In this document: piece by piece, positions 24,553-33,187 of the stretch
Numbering within the stretch: the first letter of the stretch is position 1
How the letters are laid out: each line of letters begins with the position of its first letter
Assembly (NCBI RefSeq): GCF_020215645.1
Contig: NZ_CP084058.1
Coordinates: forward strand, 4,030,001-4,094,000
Length of the DNA: 64,000 nt
DNA from: Nonomuraea gerenzanensis
GTDB taxonomy: Bacteria; Actinomycetota; Actinomycetes; Streptosporangiales; Streptosporangiaceae
Direction: 5' to 3'
Made by a program: the position numbers and the translations under genes
Notes under the pieces: generated by a model
Database searches by the model: none
The model's input: only the letters and a program-made list of their open reading frames with translations
Told to the model about the DNA's origin: nothing

Positions 24553-25422
24553 CTACTCGTGGGGGAGGAGGTAGCGCCACGCCAGCGCCAGCTCCTCCCC
24601 TGACGACGTGCGATAGACGCGCCTGCTCCCGGGGGCGGGCAGCAGCCGGGCGATCGCCCGCGCCTTGGCGCCCGCGTAGTCCCGGGTGTTCTCGCTGCTC
24701 TCGTGAGGGGGCACCGGCAGGCCGCGCGGCCACGGCTTGGCCGTGTCGTAGCCGCCGACCCGGTCGGCGGACAGCCGCACCCGGGCGACGGCGTACGGGC
24801 GGCCTCCGGCCGCGACCCGGTCGGCCAGGTGGCTGAGGCGGTCGCGGGCGCTGGTCAGCGCGGCGTCGTAGCCCTCGGGAGTCTGGTCCAGATGCGGGAC
24901 GTAGACCTCGCGCAGCCCGTTCCCCGTGTCGACGCCGAGGACGGTGGCCGGCGCGTCGTACACGGTCGGCGTGCCCGGCCGGGGCGAGACGGTGGCGGGT
25001 TGCCCGGACAGGTCCTGGCGCAGCGCCTTGACCAGGGCTTCGACCTCGGCGGGTGGCAGGCGCAGCTCGTGGGCGGCCTCCGCGATGGCCCGGCCGTCGG
25101 CGTAGACGACCAGCGCGGGAGGGCGGACGGCCCTGAGCCCGGGAGCCAGGTAGCCGCCCTGCCGTGACCATGTGGCGACCGGGCGCCCTGGGGCGGGCGC
25201 ATCGGAGACAGGCGCATCGGAGACGGGCGCATCCTCAGCGGGCTCATCGGCGGTGGGCGCGTCTGTGGTGGGTGGTTCAGGTGTGGGTGGTTCAGGTTCG
25301 GCGACCGGCGCAGGAGCCGGCGAGCTTCCAGACAGGGGTGTCTCGCCGGCTCCCGCGCCGCCGCACGCCGCCAGTGCCAGCACGAGCGCCAGCACCGGAA
25401 CGGCGCTCCAGCGTGAAGTCAT
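24553..25422 (-). CDS. Proline-rich lipoprotein of unknown function
   Basis: A 289-residue protein with a lipoprotein signal (VPVLALVLALAAC, Cys about residue 20), a linker of about 65 residues rich in Pro, Thr, Ala and Asp with repeated DAPVSD units, then a globular domain of about 200 residues (GGYLAPGLRAVRPPALVVYADG, LRLPPAEVEALVKALRQDL, GGYDTAKPWPRGLPVP). The domain type is common in actinobacteria but unnamed to me. It is likely anchored on the outer face of the membrane. It follows the spherulin-like gene by 31 bp, so it may be the operon's last gene. Confidence 0.75.
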   Translation of the reverse strand: MTSRWSAVPVLALVLALAACGGAGAGETPLSGSSPAPAPVAEPEPPTPEPPTTDAPTADEPAEDAPVSDAPVSDAPAPGRPVATWSRQGGYLAPGLRAVRPPALVVYADGRAIAEAAHELRLPPAEVEALVKALRQDLSGQPATVSPRPGTPTVYDAPATVLGVDTGNGLREVYVPHLDQTPEGYDAALTSARDRLSHLADRVAAGGRPYAVARVRLSADRVGGYDTAKPWPRGLPVPPHESSENTRDYAGAKARAIARLLPAPGSRRVYRTSSGEELALAWRYLLPHE

Positions 25423-25453
25423 ACCCGTGAAACGATCTCCACAGGCGATCGGT

Positions 25454-27682
25454 TCAGCCCGTGGTGAGGGTGACCACGTTGGGGGCGTAGTCGTTGCGCG
25501 TACCGTCCGTGGCGTGGAAGACGATCTTCTGGGTGGTGCCCGTGCCGGTCAGCAGCGAGAGCGGCACCGACCACTTGTAGAGGCCGTCCGTGCTGGAGAC
25601 CAGCGGGCTCACGCCGGCCACCGCACTCCACGACCAGGCGGTCGAGGCCCCGGTCTTCTGGAAGAGGGTGTTGTTCTCGATCATGTACTCGGCGCCGATC
25701 GTGTTCACCGACCAGCCCGTCTGGTAGTTCGCGTCGGTGTCGATGAAGACGTGGTGGGTGGTGTACGGCAGGTTGAACTTCGCCGTGTAACTCGCCGTGC
25801 CCGCGTTGACCGACGCCACCGCTCCGGCGATGGGGGCGACCGGGGTGGAGGGGGCGGTGACGGTGAGGACGTTCGCGGCGTAGTCGTTGCGGTCGCCGTC
25901 CGTGCCGTGGAAGACGATCTTGTGGGTGGTGCCCGTGCCGGTCAGCAGCCAGGAGGGCACGGACCACTTGTAGAGGCCGTTCGTGTCGGAGACCAGCGGG
26001 GTCACGCCCGGCACCACGGTCCACGACCACTGGCCCGGGTCCCCGGTCTTCTGGAAGAGGGCGTTGTTCTCGACCATGTACTCGGCGCCGATCGTGTTCA
26101 CCGACCAGCCCGTCTGGTAGTCCGCGTCGGTGTCGATGAAGACGTGGTGACCGCTGTACGGCAGGTTGAACTGCGCCTGGTAGGTCGCCGTGTTCTCGTC
26201 CATCGCCGCCGTCGCGCCGGTGACCGGCACCGGGTCGGTGGTGGTGACGGCGGTCGCGGCCGACTGCGCCGAGGCGCGGCCGGTCGTGTCACGGGCCCGC
26301 ACGGTGAAGCTGTAGGAGGTGTTGAGCGCCAGGCCGCCGAGGTTGACGCTGGTGCTGCCGCCGGGCAGGGACAGCTCCCGCACGCCGTTCCTGAACACGT
26401 CGTAGAAGGCCACGCCGTCGCCGGAGTCGCTGTCCGTCGAGGCGGTCCAGGTCAGCTTGACGCTGGTCGGGCCGACGTCGGACGCCACGGGCTTGCCGGG
26501 CACCGTGGGGGTGCTCGCGCTGGCGGCGGCGGTGGTCACGGACAGGGCCGTGCCGGCGGGGGAGACGTTCCCCGCCCGGTCGCGTGCCTTGATCGTGAAG
26601 GAGTAGGCGGTGGCGGCCGTGAGCCCGCCCACGTCGAAGGTGGTCGCCGACGGCGTGAGGTTGGCCGTGCTGCCGATCTTCACGGCCCCCTGGTAGACGT
26701 CGTAGCCGACCACGCCGGGGTAGGCGGCGGAGGCCCAGCTCAGGCGCGCGCTGGTGGCCTTCACCAGACTTGAGGCAGGCGTGGCGGGCTTGGCGGGAGC
26801 CGCGCCGCCGCTGCCCTTCGCCGCCGTCACCTGGGACGACAGGTACGAGGGCAGCGCGTCCCAGGGGTTGTCCATCTTGTCGTCGGTCACGTACACGTAC
26901 CCGGCGTTGTTGGCCTTGGACGTGGCGATGACCGTGGCCATGGCCGCTGCGTCCGGCACGTCGTAGACCAGGTGCCAGATGCGCTTGGGGTCGGCGGTGG
27001 CCTCCCAGGCCGACGGCAGGTAGGGCGCCTGCCGGTTCTGGTAGGAGCTGTAGGAGCCCTCGAAGGTGACGAGGATGTCGGCGGCGTCCTGGAAGCACGC
27101 GGCGGGCGAGACACCGGGGTTGGCGATGGTGGTCGCGCCCAGGTGGTACGCCTTCACGTACGCGGTGGCCTCGCGGTACAGGCTCACCCAGGTCTCGCTG
27201 CCCGCGGTCGGTCCGCAGGCGTTCTGCGCCTGGTCGAAGAAGATGCCGTCGATCGAGGAGCCGTAGAACTCGTACCACTTGTTGATGTCGGACTGGATCT
27301 GCGCCCGCCAGTCCTCGACGGCCAGCGAGCCGAGCCGGGTCCGGTTCGAGGCGTAGCCGGTGGTGCCGAAGTAGCCGGTGTCCACGTAGCCGATGACCTT
27401 CATCCCGGCGGCGTGCGCGGCCGACAGCGCGGCGGTGTAGGCCGGCTTGGCCAGGTTGCCCGGGCCGTTGGCGACGTTGGCCACCACCACGCCGGGCTTG
27501 CCGGTCATCGTGTTGAGCTGCTGCCAGTAGTCGGGAGTGTTGCCGGGCAGGAAGTAGGCGGGTACGGCCACCTGCTGGTCGAGCACGGCGTCGGCCGCCT
27601 GCGCAGGTGTGGCGGCCAGCAACGGGATCACTAAGAGCGTCGCTCCGAGCAACGTGCGCCGGCGGGACTTGAGCATGTGCAC
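25454..27682 (-). CDS. Secreted spherulin-4/GH135-like glycosidase with FN3 and duplicated C-terminal domains
   Basis: The 742-residue protein has a signal peptide (to about 29, APAQA) and a spherulation-specific family 4 barrel (about 32-285; VAVPAYFLPG, VVVANVANGPGN, KVIGYVDTGYFGT, IDGIFFDQA). Two fibronectin type III domains follow (about 300-388 and 394-485), then two near-identical about 131-residue modules (about 490-742). The family-4 barrel is related to GH135, whose fungal member Sph3 cuts alpha-1,4-galactosaminogalactan. It lies 10 bp after the ABC sugar-binding protein gene, so an extracellular glycan-cutting role feeding that transporter is likely. Confidence 0.85.
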   Translation of the reverse strand: MHMLKSRRRTLLGATLLVIPLLAATPAQAADAVLDQQVAVPAYFLPGNTPDYWQQLNTMTGKPGVVVANVANGPGNLAKPAYTAALSAAHAAGMKVIGYVDTGYFGTTGYASNRTRLGSLAVEDWRAQIQSDINKWYEFYGSSIDGIFFDQAQNACGPTAGSETWVSLYREATAYVKAYHLGATTIANPGVSPAACFQDAADILVTFEGSYSSYQNRQAPYLPSAWEATADPKRIWHLVYDVPDAAAMATVIATSKANNAGYVYVTDDKMDNPWDALPSYLSSQVTAAKGSGGAAPAKPATPASSLVKATSARLSWASAAYPGVVGYDVYQGAVKIGSTANLTPSATTFDVGGLTAATAYSFTIKARDRAGNVSPAGTALSVTTAAASASTPTVPGKPVASDVGPTSVKLTWTASTDSDSGDGVAFYDVFRNGVRELSLPGGSTSVNLGGLALNTSYSFTVRARDTTGRASAQSAATAVTTTDPVPVTGATAAMDENTATYQAQFNLPYSGHHVFIDTDADYQTGWSVNTIGAEYMVENNALFQKTGDPGQWSWTVVPGVTPLVSDTNGLYKWSVPSWLLTGTGTTHKIVFHGTDGDRNDYAANVLTVTAPSTPVAPIAGAVASVNAGTASYTAKFNLPYTTHHVFIDTDANYQTGWSVNTIGAEYMIENNTLFQKTGASTAWSWSAVAGVSPLVSSTDGLYKWSVPLSLLTGTGTTQKIVFHATDGTRNDYAPNVVTLTTG
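25457..26223 (-). repeat. Tandem 393-bp in-gene duplication
   Basis: Two copies (about 25457-25849 and 25850-26223) encode the two C-terminal modules of the spherulin-like protein. Long identical stretches recur at an offset of 393 bp (131 codons), for example GGCGCCGATCGTGTTCACCG at 25691 and 26084. Confidence 0.85.
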
Positions 27683-27692
27683 CCTTTCTGGG

Positions 27693-29024
27693 CTACTGGA
27701 ACAGTGCGTTGACTTCGGTGTTGGCCTTGGGGAGCACGGTCCTGGCGTCGGCGGTGCCCAGCAGGACCGACGAGATCGCGGTGTCCATGAGTTCGTTGAT
27801 CTTGTCGGCGTTGTCGGTCACCGGCAGCAGGAACGTGCCGTCGGCGGCCTTGGCCGCCTCCACGAACGGCTTGACGTCCCGCCCGGCCGCCTCGTGCGCC
27901 GCCACCGCCTTGTCCGAGGAGGTGGTGATGGCGGGCAGCACCTCGGTGGTGGCGGCGATCAGGTCCTGGCACTCGGCGGAGGCCGTGAACTTGACCCACT
28001 GCCACGCCTCCTCCTTGTGCTTCGTGCCGGCGTAGATGGCGTCGGAGACGCCGTTGATGGGCGACTTGCGGCCCAGCGGCGCCGTCGGCAGCGGCGCGAC
28101 CGCCAGGTCGAGCGCCTTGTTGTCGAGGTAGGGCTTGGCCATCCACGACCCGGCCATGACCATCGCGGTCTTGCCCGCCTGCAGCACCGCGTCGCCGCCG
28201 AGCGCCGACTGCTTGTCGTACGGCGGCGCGTACCCCTTCTTGATCAGGCTCGCGAACCAGTCGATGGTCTCGGCCAGCTTCGGGTCGTCGTAGAAGTACT
28301 TGGTGCCGAACGGGTTCTTGTCCAGGTACTTGAAGCCGTTGCCGACCGCGAACGCGGCCCAGCCCGTCTGGCCCAGCGCGCCGGTGTTGTAGTCGGGGGC
28401 GATGCCGTAGACGGCCACGTGCTCCTTGTCGAAGCCGGGGTCGGTGCCCCTGCGGCCCTCGTCGTCCACGGTGAGCGCGGCGATGGCCTGCTCGAACGTG
28501 CCGCCGTCCTTCGGGTTCCACGTCCACTCGGCGAAGCCGGCGGGGTCGAGGCCGGCCTTCTTCACCTGGTCCTGGTTGTAGAAGACGCCGATGGTGTCCC
28601 AGTCGAGCGGCAGGCCGTACCGCTTGCCGTCGCGCACCCAGACGTCGGCCAGGCCCTTCTGGTACTGGCCCAGGTCCACCTTGTCGCGCTCGACGTACTC
28701 GCTGAGGTCGAGGAGCTGGCCGTTCCTGGCGAACTGCGGGTAGTACGCCACCGAGTCGCGGAAGACGTCCGGCGCGGTGCCGGAGACGACCTGCGTGGTG
28801 AGGTTCTGCCAGTACTGGGCCCAGGCCACGGAGCTGAGCTTGATCGTGATGTTCGGATTCTTCTTGGTGAAGGCGTCGGCGCACTGCTTGTAGGCGGGCA
28901 CCTGGCTGTCGACCCACATCACGTAGTTCAGCTCGACGGGCCCCGCCTGCGCGTCGGTGCCGCCGCCGCACGCCGAGGTGGCGCAGACGAGCGTGACAAG
29001 GGTCAGAAGGGTCTTGCGGGACAT
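27693..29024 (-). CDS. ABC transporter sugar-binding lipoprotein
   Basis: A 443-residue family 1 solute-binding protein. It has a lipoprotein signal (MSRKTLLTLVTLVCATSAC), VELNYVMWVDSQ, FTKKNPNITIKL, VSGTAPDVFRDS, YGLPLDWDTIGVFYN and GKTAMVMAGSWMA. It captures an oligosaccharide or sugar at the outer membrane face and hands it to the two permeases encoded directly upstream (12-bp gap). No ATPase gene is present; as in many actinobacteria a shared MsiK-type ATPase elsewhere would be used. Confidence 0.93.
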   Translation of the reverse strand: MSRKTLLTLVTLVCATSACGGGTDAQAGPVELNYVMWVDSQVPAYKQCADAFTKKNPNITIKLSSVAWAQYWQNLTTQVVSGTAPDVFRDSVAYYPQFARNGQLLDLSEYVERDKVDLGQYQKGLADVWVRDGKRYGLPLDWDTIGVFYNQDQVKKAGLDPAGFAEWTWNPKDGGTFEQAIAALTVDDEGRRGTDPGFDKEHVAVYGIAPDYNTGALGQTGWAAFAVGNGFKYLDKNPFGTKYFYDDPKLAETIDWFASLIKKGYAPPYDKQSALGGDAVLQAGKTAMVMAGSWMAKPYLDNKALDLAVAPLPTAPLGRKSPINGVSDAIYAGTKHKEEAWQWVKFTASAECQDLIAATTEVLPAITTSSDKAVAAHEAAGRDVKPFVEAAKAADGTFLLPVTDNADKINELMDTAISSVLLGTADARTVLPKANTEVNALFQ

Positions 29025-29036
29025 CTGGGGGGTCCT

Positions 29037-29906
29037 TTACTTGATGCCGGTGAAGTTGAGCGAGTTGGCCAGCCGCTTGCCGAAGACCAGCAGGAGCAGC
29101 AGGACGGGGATCACGGAGAGGGTCGAGCCGGCCATCAGGCCCGTCCAGTCGGGGCGGGCGTTCGGCGACTGCTGCAGGAACACGCCGAGCGCCACCGTGA
29201 GCACCCGGCTGCCCTCGTCCTGGCCGACGAGCAGCGGCCAGAGGTAGTCCTTCCAGGCGTAGACGCCGTTGATGACGGCGATCGTGATGAGCGGGCCCCG
29301 CGACATGGGCAGCGCCACCCGCCAGAACACGCTCCACACGCCCGCGCCGTCGATGACGGCGGCCTCCTCGACCTCGCGCGGCAGCGACAGGAAGAACTGC
29401 CGCAGGAAGAAGACCGTGAACGGGGTCATCAGCAGGATCGGCGCGACCAGCCCGGCGAAGGTGTTGAGCAGGCCCAGGTTGCGCACGAGCGCGAAGTTCG
29501 GCAGCAGCGTGAAGATCGGCGGCACCATCAGAGCGGCCACGAACGCCGAGAACAACGCCTCCCTGCCGCGGAAGCGCAGCCGTGCCAGCGCGTAGGCGGC
29601 CATCGCGCACGACAGCGTCTGCACGGCCACCACGACCGCCGTGTAGACGACCGAGTTGCGCAGGTACAGCAGGAAGTCGAGGGAGGCGCCCGAGCCGCCG
29701 GCGGCCTGCGCCTCGGCGAGCGTGGACAGGCCCAGCACGCGCTTGAAGTTGGCCCAGGTGAAATGCCGCGGCCACAGCGAGAAGTTGTCGGAGAACAGGT
29801 GCTGGGCGTCGGTGAGCGCCGTACGCACCATCCAGTAGAACGGGAACACGGTCACCAGGACGGCCAGCCCCAGCACCGTCCAGGCGGCGATCCGGCCTGC
29901 GCGCAT
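29037..29906 (-). CDS. Carbohydrate ABC transporter permease (MalG type)
   Basis: A 289-residue inner-membrane permease with six predicted helices. The EAA loop reads EEAAVIDGAGVWSVFWRVALP-type. The C-terminal sequence LANSLNFTGIK is the typical G-K end of MalG-like proteins. It lies 12 bp from both neighbours (the partner permease upstream and the binding protein downstream). Confidence 0.93.
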   Translation of the reverse strand: MRAGRIAAWTVLGLAVLVTVFPFYWMVRTALTDAQHLFSDNFSLWPRHFTWANFKRVLGLSTLAEAQAAGGSGASLDFLLYLRNSVVYTAVVVAVQTLSCAMAAYALARLRFRGREALFSAFVAALMVPPIFTLLPNFALVRNLGLLNTFAGLVAPILLMTPFTVFFLRQFFLSLPREVEEAAVIDGAGVWSVFWRVALPMSRGPLITIAVINGVYAWKDYLWPLLVGQDEGSRVLTVALGVFLQQSPNARPDWTGLMAGSTLSVIPVLLLLLVFGKRLANSLNFTGIK

Positions 29907-29918
29907 GACGGGCCCTCC

Positions 29919-30848
29919 CTATCCGAGGTCCGAGTCGGAGGCGCGCATCAGCCGCATCTGCACCCACGTCAGCACGCCGAGGATCAGCACGAGGCTGAGC
30001 GCCATGGCCGCCGCGTAGCCCATCCGGAAGTGGGTGAACGCCTCCTGGTAGATGTAGTAGTAGATGACCTTCGTGGCGTTGACCGGGCCGCCCCTGGTCG
30101 CCACCGCGATCGTGTCGAAGATCTGGAAGCAGCCGATCACCGAGACCACCAGCACGAGCGCGAGCACGGGCCGCAGGAGCGGCAGCGTGACGCGGAAGAA
30201 CGTGCGGACCTCGCCGGCGCCGTCCATCGCCGCCGCCTCGTACACCGACGCCGGGATCTGCAGCATGCCCGCGTACAGCAGCAGCGCCACGTACCCGACG
30301 GAGGCCCAGGTGGTCACAGCCGCCACGCTCGGCATGGCCTCGGCGGGCGCGTTGAAGAAGCCGTGCGTGGGCAGGCCCATCGCGTTCAGGAGCTGGTTGA
30401 CGAAGCCGAGGTTGGCGTCCAGCAGCCACAGCCACAGCAACGCGGTGGCCACGTTCGGCACCAGCCAGGGCAGCAGCAGCGTGGCGCGCAGCACCACCGA
30501 CTTGGTCAGCCGGTGCATCAGCGCGGCCAGCAGCAGCGCCAGCGTGAGCTGGCCCACCAGGTTCAGCACGGTGTTGTAGGCGGTGAGCAGCAGCGCCTTC
30601 CAGAACAGCGGGTCCGTGGCCAGCTCGGCGTAGTTGTCCAGGCCGACGAACGCGGGCTCCGACAGCAGGTTCCAGTCGGTGACCGACAACCACACGCCGC
30701 GCACGCTCGGGTAGAGGTAGAACGCGGCGAACCCGATCAGGGCCGGGAGCAGGAAGAGCACGGCGTGGCGGCCCTGCCCGCCCTCGGCGCTGTGCTTGAA
30801 GGCCGGCTTGAAGGGGGCCGGCTCGGCGCGCGTGAGCGTCGCGGTCAT
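29919..30848 (-). CDS. Carbohydrate ABC transporter permease (MalF type)
   Basis: A 309-residue permease with six transmembrane segments (first in HAVLFLLPALIGFAAFYLYP) and the EAA loop YEAAAMDGAGEVRTFFRVTLP. It pairs with the MalG-type permease. The start overlaps the amidohydrolase stop by four bases (ATGA), so translation is coupled. Confidence 0.93.
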   Translation of the reverse strand: MTATLTRAEPAPFKPAFKHSAEGGQGRHAVLFLLPALIGFAAFYLYPSVRGVWLSVTDWNLLSEPAFVGLDNYAELATDPLFWKALLLTAYNTVLNLVGQLTLALLLAALMHRLTKSVVLRATLLLPWLVPNVATALLWLWLLDANLGFVNQLLNAMGLPTHGFFNAPAEAMPSVAAVTTWASVGYVALLLYAGMLQIPASVYEAAAMDGAGEVRTFFRVTLPLLRPVLALVLVVSVIGCFQIFDTIAVATRGGPVNATKVIYYYIYQEAFTHFRMGYAAAMALSLVLILGVLTWVQMRLMRASDSDLG

Positions 30849-31897
30849 GCCAGCCTCGGCACGAGCCGCAGCGCGTTGCCGGTGTAGACCTGCCGCAGGA
30901 CGTCGTCGGGCAGGTCGAGGCCGGAGATCGTCCAGCGGCCCATCGGCGGCGGGTCGTCCAGGGAGTGCGCGAACGCCTCGTCGTCGGTCTCCATGAACCG
31001 GAAGTGGATGCGGTAGATCTCCCGGTCCGGCGGGATCTCGTCCGTGCCGAACAGCACCCTGTCGGGGTGGCGCAGCATCAGCGCGCGCGTGGCGCGCGGC
31101 TGGCGGCCCAGCTCGGCGATGCGCGCGGCGATGTCGATGTGGAAGTTCCGGTACGTGTCCAGCAGGCGGCTCGCGAAGGCCAGGTTCTCCGGCCAGCAGC
31201 CGGCGTGCACGCCGATCACCGTGGTCGCCGGATGCCGGGCGATCATCGACTCCATGGCCTCCATCAGCCGCTCGAACGACGGGAACTCAGGGCCCGAGAA
31301 GTTCCAGTCGGGCCGGGCCGCCAGCAGTTCGAGCCGCTCGTTGCGCTCGTCGGCCGGCTGGAAGAAGGCCACCGGGTCGGCGGTGTGCAGCGCGATCGGG
31401 ACGCCCGCCTCGCCGACGGCCGCCCACAGCGGGTCGAGCCGCGGGTCGTCGAGCATGACCAGCTCGCCCCGGTGGTCGCGGACCCGCAGGCCCACGTCCT
31501 TCCACACCTTCAGCCCCGCCGCGCCCTCCGCCACGTTGCGGCGCAGCTGCCCGGCCAGCCGCTCGCCGAAGCCGGGCTCGGCCGCCTGCGACCAGTCCAC
31601 GTGGCAGAACGTGGCGAACCTGCCCGGGTAGGCGGCGTCGTAGCGCTCGATGTTCTCGGCCAGCTCCCTGCCCCAGCGGCCGTCGAGGTTGACCATGCCG
31701 CGCAGGTTCAGCTCGTCCATGAGCCCGATCAGGGCAGGCACGTCCTTGACCATCCAGCCGCCGTCCTCGGTCAGCCAGCGGCCGAGGTGGATGTGCGCGT
31801 CCACGACCGGCACCCGGGCGCGGTCCACCTCGTGGACCGCCACCTGGAGCTGCGAGATCGGCCGGTAACGGGACAGGGGCAGATCCGGGCTACACAT
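30845..31897 (-). CDS. Amidohydrolase-2 family metal-dependent hydrolase
   Basis: A 350-residue TIM-barrel hydrolase with the metal motif VVDAHIHLGR, later ligands near IALHTADP and VIGVHAG, and the final Asp in VLFGTDEIPP. The family includes sugar lactonases and decarboxylases. In a sugar-uptake operon between a GH4 glycosidase and ABC permeases, a lactonase or uronate-type role is reasonable. Its start overlaps the GH4 gene by 8 bp and its stop overlaps the permease gene by 4 bp. Confidence 0.83.
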   Translation of the reverse strand: MCSPDLPLSRYRPISQLQVAVHEVDRARVPVVDAHIHLGRWLTEDGGWMVKDVPALIGLMDELNLRGMVNLDGRWGRELAENIERYDAAYPGRFATFCHVDWSQAAEPGFGERLAGQLRRNVAEGAAGLKVWKDVGLRVRDHRGELVMLDDPRLDPLWAAVGEAGVPIALHTADPVAFFQPADERNERLELLAARPDWNFSGPEFPSFERLMEAMESMIARHPATTVIGVHAGCWPENLAFASRLLDTYRNFHIDIAARIAELGRQPRATRALMLRHPDRVLFGTDEIPPDREIYRIHFRFMETDDEAFAHSLDDPPPMGRWTISGLDLPDDVLRQVYTGNALRLVPRLA

Positions 31898-33185
31898 TCC
31901 TGATTCCCTCCGGTAGCAGGTCGCCGTGGGCGGCGATGAGGTCGTCCACCAGCTCGCGGATCTTGCGGACCGGGAGCGTGGCCGCGGTGTTGGGGTCGAG
32001 CAGCGCGGCCTGGTAGACGTGGTCGCGCCGGCCTTCCAGCGCCGCCTTCACGGTCAGCTCGCTGACGTTGAGGAACGTCCGGTTCAGCGCCGCCACCTGG
32101 GCGGGCAGCTCGCCGATCCGCACCGGTTGCACGCCCGCGCGGTCCACGTGGCAGGGCACCTCGACGGTGGCCTCCTGCGGCAGGTTGGCGATCAGCCCGC
32201 CGTTGCGCACGTTGCCGTGGATCATGCGGCGGGTGCCCGTCTCCATCGAGTGGATGGCCAGCGACGCCAGCTCCTCGCCGCGCTCGATCGGCACTCCCCT
32301 GCCCTCTTCGAGCGAGCGCCGGTACGCCGCGTACTCCTCGAAGCCGTCGGCCAGCCAGTCGAGATAGACGCCGACCGGGATGCGGTAGCGCGCCACCTCC
32401 TCCTCGTGCGGCAGGAACCAGGGCAGATACTCCGAGCCGTGCTCGCTGGACTCGGTGGGGAAGTAGCCGAAGCTCCGGTAGACCTCGACGCGGACCCGGC
32501 GGGCCAGCTCGGGGTCCCGGGCGATCAGCTCGTCGAGGCGGCCGTAGAGGTTCTCGCCGTCGCGCTCGAAGCGCAGCACGAACGCCTGGTGGTTGACGCC
32601 GGCGGTGAGGAAGGAGATCTCCTCCTCCGGCACGCCGACCATCCTGGCGAGGGTCTTCTGCGTGTCGCGGGCGGCGTGGCAGACGCCGACGACGTTCTTG
32701 AACGCCGTGCCCGCGTACACCGACCACGGGATCATCGACATGGGGTTGGTGTAGGTGAACAGGGTGGCGCGCGGGGCCAGCTCGGCCAGGTCGTCGCCGA
32801 TGCCGACCATGACGGGGATCGTGCGCAGCGCGCGGAAGATGCCGCCGATGCCGAGGGTGTCGGCGATCGTCTGGCGGACGCCGTACGCGGCGGGGATGTC
32901 GAAGTCGCGCCTGACCGCGTCCAGGCCGCCCACGGCGATCTCGTTGATCACGTAGTCGGCGCCGTCCACCGCGGCCCTGCGGTCGGCGTGCGCCTCGACC
33001 TTCGCGCCGATGCCCAGCTCGGCCACCATCCACCTGGCCATCGCCTCGGCGGTGTCGAGCCGGGCCTGGTCGATGTCGTGCAGCACGACGGTCGACTCCG
33101 ACAGCTCGGGGAAGGTCAGGAGGTCGGACAGCAGGTTCTTGGCGAACGTGATGCTGCCGGCGCCCACCAGGACGATGCGGGCCAT
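31890..33185 (-). CDS. melA: GH4 alpha-galactosidase (MelA-like)
   Basis: The 431-residue enzyme has the GH4 NAD-binding start ARIVLVGAGSITFAKNLLSD and the family metal/NAD motifs FTYTNPMSM, VVGVCHAARDTQ, FLTAGVNHQAFVLRF and NLPQEATVEVPCHVD. GH4 enzymes use NAD, Mn2+ and a redox-elimination mechanism and are cytoplasmic. The C-H-x signature and length fit alpha-galactosidase or alpha-galacturonidase rather than phospho-glucosidase. It would process the sugar brought in by the ABC transporter encoded in the same operon. ATG at 33185; a longer upstream frame is not coding. Confidence 0.87.
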   Translation of the reverse strand: MARIVLVGAGSITFAKNLLSDLLTFPELSESTVVLHDIDQARLDTAEAMARWMVAELGIGAKVEAHADRRAAVDGADYVINEIAVGGLDAVRRDFDIPAAYGVRQTIADTLGIGGIFRALRTIPVMVGIGDDLAELAPRATLFTYTNPMSMIPWSVYAGTAFKNVVGVCHAARDTQKTLARMVGVPEEEISFLTAGVNHQAFVLRFERDGENLYGRLDELIARDPELARRVRVEVYRSFGYFPTESSEHGSEYLPWFLPHEEEVARYRIPVGVYLDWLADGFEEYAAYRRSLEEGRGVPIERGEELASLAIHSMETGTRRMIHGNVRNGGLIANLPQEATVEVPCHVDRAGVQPVRIGELPAQVAALNRTFLNVSELTVKAALEGRRDHVYQAALLDPNTAATLPVRKIRELVDDLIAAHGDLLPEGIRNV

Positions 33186-33187
33186 CG

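Noticed and set aside
27609..30887. A 1092-codon rightward open frame
   Set aside because: It is antisense to the ABC transporter genes and rich in His, Arg, Gln, Gly and Val with no motif. It is a GC-driven shadow.
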